From Anaerolineales bacterium (GTDB lineage Bacteria > Chloroflexota > Anaerolineae > Anaerolineales > UBA4823): a stretch of DNA of 7,375 nucleotides. Position numbers and translations under genes: made by a program. Below the pieces are notes generated by a model. That model did no database searches and was not told where the DNA came from. It saw only the letters and a program-made list of their open reading frames with translations. Shown here one piece after another: positions 1-7,269 of the stretch (its first letter is position 1; each line of letters begins with the position of its first letter). The stretch is taken from contig JALHTN010000313.1 in NCBI GenBank assembly GCA_022865865.1, positions 1 to 7,375 on the forward strand. Direction: 5' to 3'.

Positions 1-161
1 CCGCGCAGGTCAACTGCGATGACTCGGTTACTACTGGAAAGTACCTCAATCTGTGGGCGCCACATCTCGAGATTGAGTGGGAAACCATGGATCAGCAGTA
101 AAGGTGGACCAGTGCCTCGATCTTCGATGTTCAGGTGGGTGTTTCCAACCCGGATTTTCAT
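1..161 (-). CDS. Alpha/beta-fold hydrolase, N-terminal fragment (truncated by window start)
   Basis: Only the first 53 residues and two bases of the next codon are in the window; the rest lies beyond position 1. The start is ATG at 161, with a good ribosome-binding site GAGGTG at 167-172 and a 5-nt spacer. The translation opens with a short beta hairpin (MKIRVGNTHLNIEDRGTG). A hydrophobic strand and the oxyanion-hole motif follow (LLLIHGFP, His25-Gly26), then a helix with MW and a strand ending VIAVDLR plus a Gly codon. This is the usual N-terminal layout of alpha/beta hydrolases such as esterases, lipases, haloperoxidases and epoxide hydrolases. The nucleophile elbow and the catalytic acid and histidine are not visible, so substrate and reaction cannot be named. 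It begins 20 nt after the oxidoreductase stop and is very likely co-transcribed with it. Confidence 0.82.
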   Translation of the reverse strand, partial: MKIRVGNTHLNIEDRGTGPPLLLIHGFPLNLEMWRPQIEVLSSSNRVIAVDLR

Positions 162-181
162 CTGCGCACCTCGTGCAGAGA

Positions 182-1057
182 TTAACGGTGCTTGATATCC
201 AAGCTTGAAGCTATCAACCGCAAGGACTTTAAATGTTTTGCAGGACTATCAAGGCCTGCTTGCATGGTGTTGAATGAAATATGGGTTGCACCCACACCTT
301 GCCAGCCTTCAAGAAACCGCTCCCAATGGATTGGGTTTCCATCTGCATAGTGAACCCTGGCTTCAACTCCAAAACCAGACCCATCTCTTCCAGCTTGATC
401 CAGGTAACCACCAATCTTGGCGAGAGCGGGACGTGCTTCTTCCCCGCTGCGATAATTCGGTAACCAACCATCACCCAGCTGCGCTGCCCGCTGCAATACA
501 GCATCGGCATGACCACCAAACCAGATTGGGATCGGTTGCTGGATTGGCAGGGGGTTGATGCCAGCATCCGGGATGTTGTGCCACTTCCCAGAGAACTTCA
601 CCAGTGGATCGGTCCACAAGGCGCGCAAGATCTGCACTTGCTCTTCTATCCGGCGACCGCGATCGTGAAAATTATTGCCGAGGGCTGTATACTCAGGTTT
701 ATTCCAGCCGACCCCGACTCCTAAGCGGAGGCGACCTTTAGACAGGACATCCAGCGTGGCAGCTTGTTTGGCAACTAAGGCAGTCTGGCGCTGCGGAAGA
801 ATCAAGATTCCGGTCGCAAATCCCAGTCGGGTGGTTACAGCTGCCATATAACTAAATAACAGTAAAGGTGACTGGAATGGTGTTTGGTAATCGTACGGTC
901 CAACCCAAGCCTCAGGTCGCTTGGGATTCACCCCCACAACATGGTCGTACGCCAGGACATGGGAAAAACCCAATTCGTCCGCACTTTGTGCTAAATCACG
1001 GATGGCGATGGGGTCATTACCGAATTCTGTTTGCGGGTAAACGAAACCGATTTTCAT
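182..1057 (-). CDS. LLM class (luciferase-like) F420-dependent oxidoreductase, Rv2161c-like
   Basis: This 291-residue protein has the luciferase-like monooxygenase TIM-barrel pattern. An N-terminal strand (MKIGFVYPQ) leads to a helix and the segment LGFSHVLAYDHVV (about 29-41). The best family signature is at about 85-123: ILPQRQTALVAKQ, then TLDVLSKGRLRLGVG, then GWNKPEY. A second one, IPIWFGGHADAVLQRAAQLGDGW, sits at about 176-198. From memory this matches the probable F420-dependent oxidoreductases typified by mycobacterial Rv2161c (TIGR03619), although FMN use cannot be excluded from sequence alone. Such enzymes are cytosolic and move hydride to or from the deazaflavin F420; the substrate here is unknown. 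The length is normal for the family and no break is seen. The ATG at 1057 overlaps the stop of the upstream DinB-fold gene by 4 nt (ATGA), with a weak GGAAAG site at 1063-1068, so translational coupling is likely. The alpha/beta hydrolase follows after 20 nt. Confidence 0.9.
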   Translation of the reverse strand: MKIGFVYPQTEFGNDPIAIRDLAQSADELGFSHVLAYDHVVGVNPKRPEAWVGPYDYQTPFQSPLLLFSYMAAVTTRLGFATGILILPQRQTALVAKQAATLDVLSKGRLRLGVGVGWNKPEYTALGNNFHDRGRRIEEQVQILRALWTDPLVKFSGKWHNIPDAGINPLPIQQPIPIWFGGHADAVLQRAAQLGDGWLPNYRSGEEARPALAKIGGYLDQAGRDGSGFGVEARVHYADGNPIHWERFLEGWQGVGATHISFNTMQAGLDSPAKHLKSLRLIASSLDIKHR

Positions 1058-1545
1058 GATGTCTTTCCGTCGCTGCTTTTCCAGGAGCGGATGTCTTGGG
1101 CGTGCTCGGCCTCATGCTCGAAACTATCACCAGCGATCCACTCCCATAAGGTTTTCCCTTTAAGCCAGGGGTAGTACTGTTGGTCGTTCAATTGACTGTC
1201 ATCGAATTCCTTCACCCTGCGAATTGTCTGTTGGCGAACTGCCAGGAAATCTTCCCAAACCATATCCATCGATCGGGATTTGCTTTCCTGATACCAGCGC
1301 TCATTCTGAGCATCAATTGTTTCCTGGCCGAAATGTGCAGTGGTGGGTGTGATCCCTTGTTTCGCTTGCCAGAGCAGTTTAACCAGTTCAGCTTCACAGC
1401 GGGCCAGGTGGATCAGCAGGTCTTTCAGCGACCACTGCTCGAGCATTCCTGGAATTTCCATCTCCTCCCGGGAGATGCCTGTAAGCTGGTTCAGGAAATC
1501 TCTTCTTCCATCTGTTAATGCGGAAATCAGGTTTTCCTTTTTCAT
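1054..1545 (-). CDS. DinB/ClbS(DfsB)-like four-helix-bundle protein
   Basis: The product is a 163-residue, mostly helical protein. The N-terminal part (KENLISALTDGRRDFLNQLTGIS) runs into the segment LEQWSLKDLLIHLARCEAELVKLL at about 35-58, typical of the DinB/ClbS/DfsB group. His46 and the pair His144/His148 (HEAEH near the C terminus) form the His plus HxxxH set that binds a divalent metal in DinB-fold proteins. Known relatives include thiol-dependent transferases and ClbS, the colibactin self-protection hydrolase; most members are uncharacterised, so no reaction is assigned. Start choice: the frame can be extended 12 codons to a TTG at 1581, but nothing resembling a ribosome-binding site precedes it, whereas family members start close to the MKKENL position. 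The site before ATG 1545 is also weak (AGAAAG-like). The gene begins 57 nt after the valS stop and its stop overlaps the next start. Confidence 0.8.
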   Translation of the reverse strand: MKKENLISALTDGRRDFLNQLTGISREEMEIPGMLEQWSLKDLLIHLARCEAELVKLLWQAKQGITPTTAHFGQETIDAQNERWYQESKSRSMDMVWEDFLAVRQQTIRRVKEFDDSQLNDQQYYPWLKGKTLWEWIAGDSFEHEAEHAQDIRSWKSSDGKTS

Positions 1546-1602
1546 TGGATGTACACTTTCTGGATACTGGTATGAATTCAATTTTTTTGTAATCGGATTG
1601 TA

Positions 1603-4341
1603 TTACCCCAGGTCACTCGTACTGAGTGCTTCAAGTTGGGATTTGATTTTCTCAACTTTTCCCTGGTAATCCGCTAATTTCTGGCGTTCTTTTTCGATGA
1701 CATTCTCAGGAGCTTTCTTCGCAAATGGGCTTTCAAGCAAATTCTCCAGACGTTCGACCTGGCTCATTGATGTCGCGTACTCCTTTTCCAAGCGCGCGCG
1801 CTGCTCAGCTGGATCGACCAGTTCCGCCAGAGGCAAATAAACTTCGATGGGACCAATCACTAAAGCAATATGCCCCTCTGGTTTTCCGTCCAGACTTTCG
1901 CTGATCGTGATTTTTTGAGGATCCAGCCGGGCCAGCACGGCGATAGTGGAAGATTGCTGTTGGAGCAGTGGGGTTTTTTCCCCACCCACCAGCGTGGCTG
2001 GGATTTTCAGTTTGGGATCCACATTCTTCTCTGAGCGCAGATTGCGGACAGCACGCACTAATTCCATAATCAAAGAGAAATCGGTGATGGCTTTTGTTTC
2101 CCAGGGATTTTCCGGAGCGGGTTCAGGCCACCGGGCGATGATCAGCGCATCTTCCCATTCGACTGCATGTTGTGAAATGATGGGCTGTTTTAATTCGCCA
2201 ACAGCGGTTTTCAAACGCCCCCATATCTCCTCCGTCACGAAGGGTGTAAATGGATGCAGCAGCCGCAAGCAAGTATCCAATACGTGGACCAGATTGCGTG
2301 CAGTGGTGTACGCCATCCGGTCGCCTTGAGTCAGCTGTAATTTAGCGATCTCAATATACCAATCAGCGAACTCATTCCAGAAGAATTCATAGATCTGTCT
2401 TCCGGCTTCCCCATATTGATAATTTTGGAAAAGTCGTTCAGCATCCCTGGTCAGGAATGACAGGCGGGCCTGGATCCATTGGTCTGCCAAACCTGGCAGG
2501 GGTTCAGTTCCCTGTTGGGGGAACTGCAATTCCTGCACCTGTTCCAGGGCACCAAGGACAAAGCGGGCTGCATTCCAAATCTTGTTGGCGAAATTCCGGT
2601 TGGCTTCCACCTTTTTCAAGCTCAGATTCATATCATTGCCCGGTGTTGACCCGACCAGGAGCGTGAACCGTAATGCATCCGTGCCCAGCTCATCCATGAC
2701 AATCAGCGGATCGATCACGTTGCCGTAAGTTTTGCTCATTTTGCGTCCGGTCTCATCGCGGATCAAACCGTGCAGGTAAACGGTGTGGAATGGAACCTGG
2801 CCAGTAAACTCGATGCCATCCATGATCATGCGCGCCACCCAAAAGAAGAGAATATCGTAGCCAGTCTCCATCACCGAAGTCGGATAAAAGTACCCATAAT
2901 CAGCCGTTTCTTCTGGCCATCCCAAGGTGGAGAAAGGCCACAGTCCTGATGAGAACCAGGTATCAAGCACGTCTGGGTCCTGAACCAAGTTTTCGCTTTC
3001 ACATTGAGTACATTCCGTGGGATCCTCCTGGGAGACGATCACCTCGCTGCAGTCCTGACAAGTCCAAACCGGTATGCGATGACCCCACCATAATTGACGG
3101 GAAATACACCAATCTTCGATGTTTTCTAACCAATTGTTGTAAACTTTCTTGAATCGCTCCGGTATGATTTGAATGCGACCATCGTTGACTGCCTCAAGAG
3201 CAGCATCGGCAAGAGGCTGGATACGGACAAACCACTGAGTTGAGATCATCGGTTCGATGATCTCGCCGCCGCGCTGTGACCTGGGAATATTAATCATGTA
3301 GGGTTCTTCCTTGATCACCAGGTGTGCAGCCCGCATGTCTTCCCACAGGTTTTTGCGAGCCTCAAAGCGATCTTGACCTGCGTATGGGCCTCCATGCTGG
3401 TTGACTTTCGCTGCTTCATCCAGCACTGAGATTACAGCCAGCCCGTGCCGTTCCCCGATTTCGTAATCGTTTGGATCGTGCCCTGGGGTGATCTTCAAAG
3501 CTCCAGTTCCAAACTCCCGGTCTACATACTCGTCGGCGATAACTGGAATTCTCCTGTCTAGAATCGGTACGAGAACCTCCTGCCCAATAAATTCTTGGTA
3601 GCGGGGGTCTTCGGGATGGACAGCCAGCCCGGTATCCCCCAGGATGGTCTCCGGGCGGGTGGTCGCGACAGGAATAAAATCTCCCTGGGCATCAGCCAGC
3701 ATGTACTTGAAGTAATACAAGGTACCCGGCTCTTCAGAGTATTCCACCTCTAAATCTGAGACCGCGGTTTTTAATCCTGGAGACCAATTGATCAGGCGCG
3801 GTCCACGATAGATCAATCCTTTCTCATATAAGCGCACAAAAGCTGCTCTTACCGACCGGGAAAGTCCTTCGTCTAATGTAAAGCGTTCTCGATCCCAATC
3901 GCAGGAAGCACCCAGACGGCGTATCTGTTGGGTGATGATACCGCCATATTTTTCCTTCCATTCCCAGGTTCGCCTCAGAAAATCCTCACGACCGATTTGC
4001 TCGCGGGTTAGGCCTTCCGCGGAAAGTGCTTTCTCTATCTGCAGTTGGGTTGCAATGCCGGCGTGATCCGTTCCGGGCACCCATAAGGAAGGAATGCCTT
4101 TCATACGGTGGTAGCGGATCATCAAGTCTTCCATTGAAACAAACATGGCATGCCCCAGGTGCAATTCCCCGGTCACATTTGGGGGTGGGATCGAGATCAC
4201 GAAGGGCTTAATTTGTGGATCAAATCCAGGTTGATTGGGATCATTATCGGGTTTAAAGTACCCTCCCTGATCCCACCAATCATAGATTTTATTTTCTGTG
4301 GCTTTGAAATCATATGTTTTTGGTAATTTAAACGAATTCAT
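1603..4341 (-). CDS. valS: Valyl-tRNA synthetase, canonical bacterial type
   Basis: This 912-residue class Ia synthetase charges tRNA-Val with valine in the cytosol and edits misactivated threonine. Motifs in order: PPPNVTG followed by the HIGH-type HLGH (61-64) of the Rossmann catalytic core; GTDHAG (90-95); the editing-domain signatures TTRPE (227-231) and HDPND (288-292); two Cys pairs (428/431 and 444/447) that may bind zinc; DTWFSSGLWPFS; the KMSKS-loop variant KMSKT (544-548); and an anticodon-binding helical domain with FWNEFADWYIE. A C-terminal coiled-coil arm lies at about 844-906 and is characteristic of bacterial ValRS. PPPNVTG separates it from IleRS. The start is ATG at 4341, with GGAGAG at 4347-4352 and a 5-nt spacer. 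A TTG immediately upstream at 4344 would leave only 2 nt. The gene is intact and normal in length. It follows a different ValRS gene after a spacer of about 295 nt, and no clear terminator follows it. Confidence 0.97.
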   Translation of the reverse strand: MNSFKLPKTYDFKATENKIYDWWDQGGYFKPDNDPNQPGFDPQIKPFVISIPPPNVTGELHLGHAMFVSMEDLMIRYHRMKGIPSLWVPGTDHAGIATQLQIEKALSAEGLTREQIGREDFLRRTWEWKEKYGGIITQQIRRLGASCDWDRERFTLDEGLSRSVRAAFVRLYEKGLIYRGPRLINWSPGLKTAVSDLEVEYSEEPGTLYYFKYMLADAQGDFIPVATTRPETILGDTGLAVHPEDPRYQEFIGQEVLVPILDRRIPVIADEYVDREFGTGALKITPGHDPNDYEIGERHGLAVISVLDEAAKVNQHGGPYAGQDRFEARKNLWEDMRAAHLVIKEEPYMINIPRSQRGGEIIEPMISTQWFVRIQPLADAALEAVNDGRIQIIPERFKKVYNNWLENIEDWCISRQLWWGHRIPVWTCQDCSEVIVSQEDPTECTQCESENLVQDPDVLDTWFSSGLWPFSTLGWPEETADYGYFYPTSVMETGYDILFFWVARMIMDGIEFTGQVPFHTVYLHGLIRDETGRKMSKTYGNVIDPLIVMDELGTDALRFTLLVGSTPGNDMNLSLKKVEANRNFANKIWNAARFVLGALEQVQELQFPQQGTEPLPGLADQWIQARLSFLTRDAERLFQNYQYGEAGRQIYEFFWNEFADWYIEIAKLQLTQGDRMAYTTARNLVHVLDTCLRLLHPFTPFVTEEIWGRLKTAVGELKQPIISQHAVEWEDALIIARWPEPAPENPWETKAITDFSLIMELVRAVRNLRSEKNVDPKLKIPATLVGGEKTPLLQQQSSTIAVLARLDPQKITISESLDGKPEGHIALVIGPIEVYLPLAELVDPAEQRARLEKEYATSMSQVERLENLLESPFAKKAPENVIEKERQKLADYQGKVEKIKSQLEALSTSDLG

Positions 4342-4346
4342 CAATT

Positions 4347-4352
4347 CTCTCC
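4347..4352 (-). promoter_or_regulatory. Ribosome-binding site deciding the start of the bacterial-type valS
   Basis: On the minus strand GGAGAG stands 5 nt before ATG 4341 and only 2 nt before TTG 4344. The spacing favours the ATG, shortening the longest possible frame by one residue. Confidence 0.75.
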
Positions 4353-4525
4353 AATACGAGTAACGAAAACCCTTCGTGGGAATTCAAAAAAGCACAAGAA
4401 TAACCATCTCGGATGGTCGATATTTTTGGGCTCAACTTCCTATCATGAATAATTTTAGATAGTTTTAATCAACCAGCATGAGGTTAGTATGGCGATCAGA
4501 CCTGCGAGGTTTCGAAGCAGAAATT

Positions 4526-4563
4526 TACCTGATCGATCATCCCATAATACCAGAGATCAGGTA
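4526..4563. repeat. Perfect 9-bp inverted repeat in the inter-valS spacer
   Basis: TACCTGATC at 4526-4534 is answered by GATCAGGTA at 4555-4563, with 20 nt between. Neither strand shows a T-run directly after it, so it does not look like an intrinsic terminator. It could be an operator for a dimeric regulator, an RNA stem, or chance. Confidence 0.55.
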
Positions 4564-4636
4564 TCAAACCTTCATGGGTTGATTGGGTAAAAAAACGCTG
4601 AAAGGAAATCCATTGCGCAGGGAAATGACAATCTCC

Positions 4637-7138
4637 TCAATGCACCAATCCAGCTTGAATGTTACCTGCATCCATGATCGAAGTTATTCCAGGATCTAAT
4701 TGCGAGCCGATATCAATCTCCTTTGCCCTGGTAATGCTTATTAAATCTTGTTTAGCGTCCATTAATTGGTCAGCCAGGTGAGTATCCTGAGTTGTGATCT
4801 GCAGTCGCTGAAGCTCGGTTCCTAACGACAGGCTGTTTTCGCTTTTAAAGCGTCTGACAGCAATGGCAATCTCTATTAATGTGCTCCCAATCTGCTCGGC
4901 GAATTCATCCTGCAGGTTTGGATTGGTTATTGGCCAGGCAGCGAGATGAATTGAATCCGACTCACCGGAATCTGGTCCTTCCGGATTTGCGAATAGTCCC
5001 TGGTAAATGGATTCCGTGATGTACGGAAAGAAAGGTGCGAAAAGTTTGCTGATCGTAAGCAGCAGGGTGTACAGTGTGAAACGTGCTGCCTGTGCATGTT
5101 CGTGATCGCCAATATACAATCGTTGTTTGCACATTTCCAAGTAGTTATCAGCAAATTCGTTCCAGAAAAAATTTTCGATCTCGCTCTTCGCGGCTGCATA
5201 GTCATAATTTTCGAGCAGCTGGCTCGCCCGGTGGACCAGGTGCTGCAGGCGAGAGAGGATCCAGCGGTCTGCTGGGGTAAAGCCTTTACTTTTCAATATG
5301 TCAGGATCGCTGGTTGTTCCCTCCGAGGGATGAAAATCAATTAGAAATCGCTCGCTAAAGCGGGCGACATTCCAGAGCTTCGTCACCAATTTGCTCCCCA
5401 GCTGTATTTTACCCTCGCTTATGCGCGCGTCTTTTCCCAGCCCTGTGCTCGCTGCCCAATAGCGAACTGCATCAGCCGAATAGCGCTCGATCATTTCCAG
5501 TGGAGGCAACGGTCCACCACCTCTGCTCTTGCTGATCTTCTCCATACCTTCACCCGCAATACCCCATCCAGAGATGGCGATATCTTCCCAGGGCTGCATA
5601 TTATGGTGGAAGTGGGATTTGGCGATGGTGTAGAAAGCCCAGGTACGGATGATCTCATGGGCTTGAGGGCGCAGAGAGAAAGGAAATACCTGATCAAAAA
5701 GAGGCTGATTTGTTTCCTGATCCGCACACAACCAGCGCCCCACAATTTGAGGGGTCAAGGAAGAGGTTGCCCAGGTCTCGAGGATATCCTCTTCAGGGAT
5801 GAGATCGCTGCTCCCACAATGGCAGGATTGGTTCGGAAGATCTACAGTCGGGTCAACTGGCAGCTGTTGTTCATCAGCCAATATCACCTCCCCGCAAGCC
5901 TGGCAGTACCAGAGCGGGAAGTGGATGCCGTAATAACGTTGGCGGGAGATGCACCGATCCCAGGCGAGATTCTCTACCCAGGACAGGTAGCGGTTCTTCA
6001 TATGCTTTGGATGCCAATCGATCTTATCTCCTGCTGCCAAGAACTCTTCCTTGTAATCCAGCACGCGGATGAACCACTGCTGGCTCATGAGAATTTCCAC
6101 GGGAGTATCACAGCGCTCGTGAACCGGAATAACCTGGGAGGTAGGTTGTCGTTCCAGAAGGAATCCATTTTGATCTAAGCGGTTCTTGATTAATTGGCGA
6201 GCTTCACTCACTGGTAAGCCAGCAAATTCTCCGGCTGCCTGGGTAAGTTTGCCCTGGCGATCGATGGCTTCGATGTGGTCGAGCTGGTGGGTGTACCACC
6301 AATGCTTATCGATCGTGTCGCCAAAGGTGCAGCACATCACTGCTCCGGTACCCACTTCCGGGTTTACGGCTGGGTCCGCTTTTACGGTGACAAATTGTTC
6401 GAATAACGGAACCTGGAAAATCTTTCCCTGGAAATCAGAGAAGCGCTCATCACCCGGATGCACAAAAATTACAACACAAGCTGGCAGCAATTCTGGGCGG
6501 GTGGTGGCAATGGGCAACGGATCGCCGTTTGTTTGGCGGAACACCAGGGTGACCAGTTCGCTCTCCCGCTGCATGTCGTCCACATCCGCCTGGGCAATGG
6601 CTGTGCTGCACTCAGGGCACCAGATGGTGGGCGCCTCCTGCCGGTATACCAGCCCTGCTTTGTAGAGATCGATAAACGACCTCTGAGAGGTGAGGCGTGC
6701 ACAATGATCGATCGTGCGGTACGAATAGCGCCAGTCGATTGATAGACCGAGGCGCTGCCAGAGATCCTGGTAATCGTGTTCAACGCGCTCGCTTTCCTCC
6801 TGACATCTCTCAATAAAATGCTGGCGGTCAATTTGGGATGCCCTGATGCCCAGCTTTTTCTCAACCAGCCGTTCGGTTGGCAGACCATTATCGTCGAAAC
6901 CCATCGGGTAGAAAACGTTTTCTCCACGCATGCGGTGAAATCGAGCGAAGATATCGGTATGGGTGTAAGAATATGTGTGACCTAGATGTAAATTTCCAGA
7001 AACGGTCGGTGGTGGTGTATCGATCGAATATACCGGTCGCTCATCATTCGCTTTAAACTGGTTAACACCAGATTTCTCCCATAATGCTTGCAGTTTGGGT
7101 TCTGTCTCAGCGGGAAAGTATTTTTTAGGTAAAAGCAT
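4637..7138 (-). CDS. valS: Valyl-tRNA synthetase, archaeal/Rickettsia-type, T-box controlled
   Basis: This 833-residue class Ia synthetase is predicted to charge tRNA-Val. Motifs in order: DTPPPTVSG then HLGH (51-54); FYPMGFDDNGLPTERLVEK (about 76-94); a WCPEC knuckle (Cys174/Cys177) followed by TAIAQAD; editing-domain ATTRPELLPA (211-220) and GTGAVMCCTFGD with Asp274 and Asp277; a second knuckle CQAC (412/415) with a CHC (439/441); ETWATSSLTPQ; RPQAHEIIRTWAFYTI; and the KMSKS variant KISKS (534-538). From memory these closely match the ValRS of Rickettsia, regarded as archaeal in type, and differ from the bacterial copy downstream. It ends after the anticodon-binding region, without the C-terminal coiled-coil arm. 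The start is ATG 7138, preceded by GGAGGT (7143-7148). The frame stays open upstream to an ATG at 7231, but that codon lies in the T-box terminator loop and is rejected. The gene appears intact; horizontal origin is plausible but not shown by this window. Confidence 0.95.
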   Translation of the reverse strand: MLLPKKYFPAETEPKLQALWEKSGVNQFKANDERPVYSIDTPPPTVSGNLHLGHTYSYTHTDIFARFHRMRGENVFYPMGFDDNGLPTERLVEKKLGIRASQIDRQHFIERCQEESERVEHDYQDLWQRLGLSIDWRYSYRTIDHCARLTSQRSFIDLYKAGLVYRQEAPTIWCPECSTAIAQADVDDMQRESELVTLVFRQTNGDPLPIATTRPELLPACVVIFVHPGDERFSDFQGKIFQVPLFEQFVTVKADPAVNPEVGTGAVMCCTFGDTIDKHWWYTHQLDHIEAIDRQGKLTQAAGEFAGLPVSEARQLIKNRLDQNGFLLERQPTSQVIPVHERCDTPVEILMSQQWFIRVLDYKEEFLAAGDKIDWHPKHMKNRYLSWVENLAWDRCISRQRYYGIHFPLWYCQACGEVILADEQQLPVDPTVDLPNQSCHCGSSDLIPEEDILETWATSSLTPQIVGRWLCADQETNQPLFDQVFPFSLRPQAHEIIRTWAFYTIAKSHFHHNMQPWEDIAISGWGIAGEGMEKISKSRGGGPLPPLEMIERYSADAVRYWAASTGLGKDARISEGKIQLGSKLVTKLWNVARFSERFLIDFHPSEGTTSDPDILKSKGFTPADRWILSRLQHLVHRASQLLENYDYAAAKSEIENFFWNEFADNYLEMCKQRLYIGDHEHAQAARFTLYTLLLTISKLFAPFFPYITESIYQGLFANPEGPDSGESDSIHLAAWPITNPNLQDEFAEQIGSTLIEIAIAVRRFKSENSLSLGTELQRLQITTQDTHLADQLMDAKQDLISITRAKEIDIGSQLDPGITSIMDAGNIQAGLVH

Positions 7139-7142
7139 CTTG

Positions 7143-7148
7143 ACCTCC
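7143..7148 (-). promoter_or_regulatory. Ribosome-binding site deciding the start of the archaeal-type valS
   Basis: GGAGGT lies 4 nt upstream of ATG 7138. A second identical GGAGGT is at 7152-7157, only 1 nt from an in-frame ATG at 7150, too close to serve it. The pair makes ATG 7138 (MLLPKKY...) the best start, in line with where relatives begin. Confidence 0.8.
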
Positions 7149-7208
7149 ATTACCTCCAGGCTTGAATTGAGCGGATTCATACTCAAATGTCCCGGTAATT
7201 GAATCGTT

Positions 7209-7250
7209 AAATAAAAATACCCTTCATCCATGACGAGGACGAAAGGGCAT
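7209..7250 (-). terminator. Intrinsic terminator of the T-box leader
   Basis: On the minus strand the 5' arm AUGCCCUUUCGUCC (7250-7237) pairs with GGAUGAAGGGUAU (7229-7217) through 13 pairs, two of them G-U, and one bulged U. The loop is about 7 nt. A U-rich tract (UUUUAUUU, 7216-7209) follows. With charged tRNA this fold is expected to stop transcription before valS. Confidence 0.9.
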
Positions 7251-7269
7251 ACTTCCGCGGTACCACCTC
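7235..7269 (-). promoter_or_regulatory. T-box antiterminator
   Basis: GAGG (7266-7269) pairs with CCUC (7235-7238), and GCG (7256-7258) pairs with CGU (7239-7241). The two helices flank the 7-nt UGGUACC bulge exactly as in the T-box consensus. The 3' half of this structure (7235-7241) overlaps the 5' arm and loop of the terminator, making the two folds mutually exclusive. Confidence 0.88.

Larger units (their letters stand above)
4342..4636 (-). other. Spacer between the two valS genes, no gene; several hairpins, no clear promoter
   Basis: These 295 nt carry no credible coding frame and no T-box core motif (no TGGNACC). Read on the minus strand, an imperfect hairpin directly follows the stop of the upstream valS: GGAGAT at 4631-4636 pairs with ATTTCC at 4604-4609, and an inner CATT/AATG pair lies at 4624-4627 and 4611-4614. 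A run of seven T (4595-4589) follows about eight bases later, so this may be a weak or leaky terminator. Next come a 9-bp inverted repeat (4526-4563) and an AT-rich stretch (about 4440-4475) with a TTGATT element but no convincing -10 at proper spacing. A tight hairpin ACCATC-CGA-GATGGT (4403-4417) lies closer to the gene. A promoter for the second valS could sit here but cannot be assigned by eye. Confidence 0.5.

Noticed and set aside
1546..1581. N-terminal extension of the DinB-fold protein from a TTG codon
   Set aside because: No ribosome-binding site precedes the TTG, and the added residues (MNSYQYPESVHP) do not resemble the family start.
1546..1602. Terminator after the bacterial-type valS
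   Set aside because: The gap has only a 4-bp AATC/GATT palindrome, followed on the minus strand by an A-run and not a T-run.
1946..2329. 127-codon open frame on the plus strand and several shorter ones across the window
   Set aside because: All overlap well-supported minus-strand genes, lack convincing ribosome-binding sites and look like out-of-frame translations.
4342..4636. A second T-box before the bacterial-type valS
   Set aside because: No TGGNACC core or matching antiterminator/terminator pair could be found in the spacer.
5603..6178. 191-codon open frame on the plus strand
   Set aside because: It lies wholly antisense to the archaeal-type valS, whose motifs are unmistakable, and its translation shows no recognisable family pattern. 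It is a shadow of the coding strand.
1603..7138. One of the two synthetases being IleRS or LeuRS, or a pseudogene
   Set aside because: PPPNVTG and PPPTVSG before the HIGH motif are valine-type signatures, and both frames are full length with catalytic and editing motifs present.
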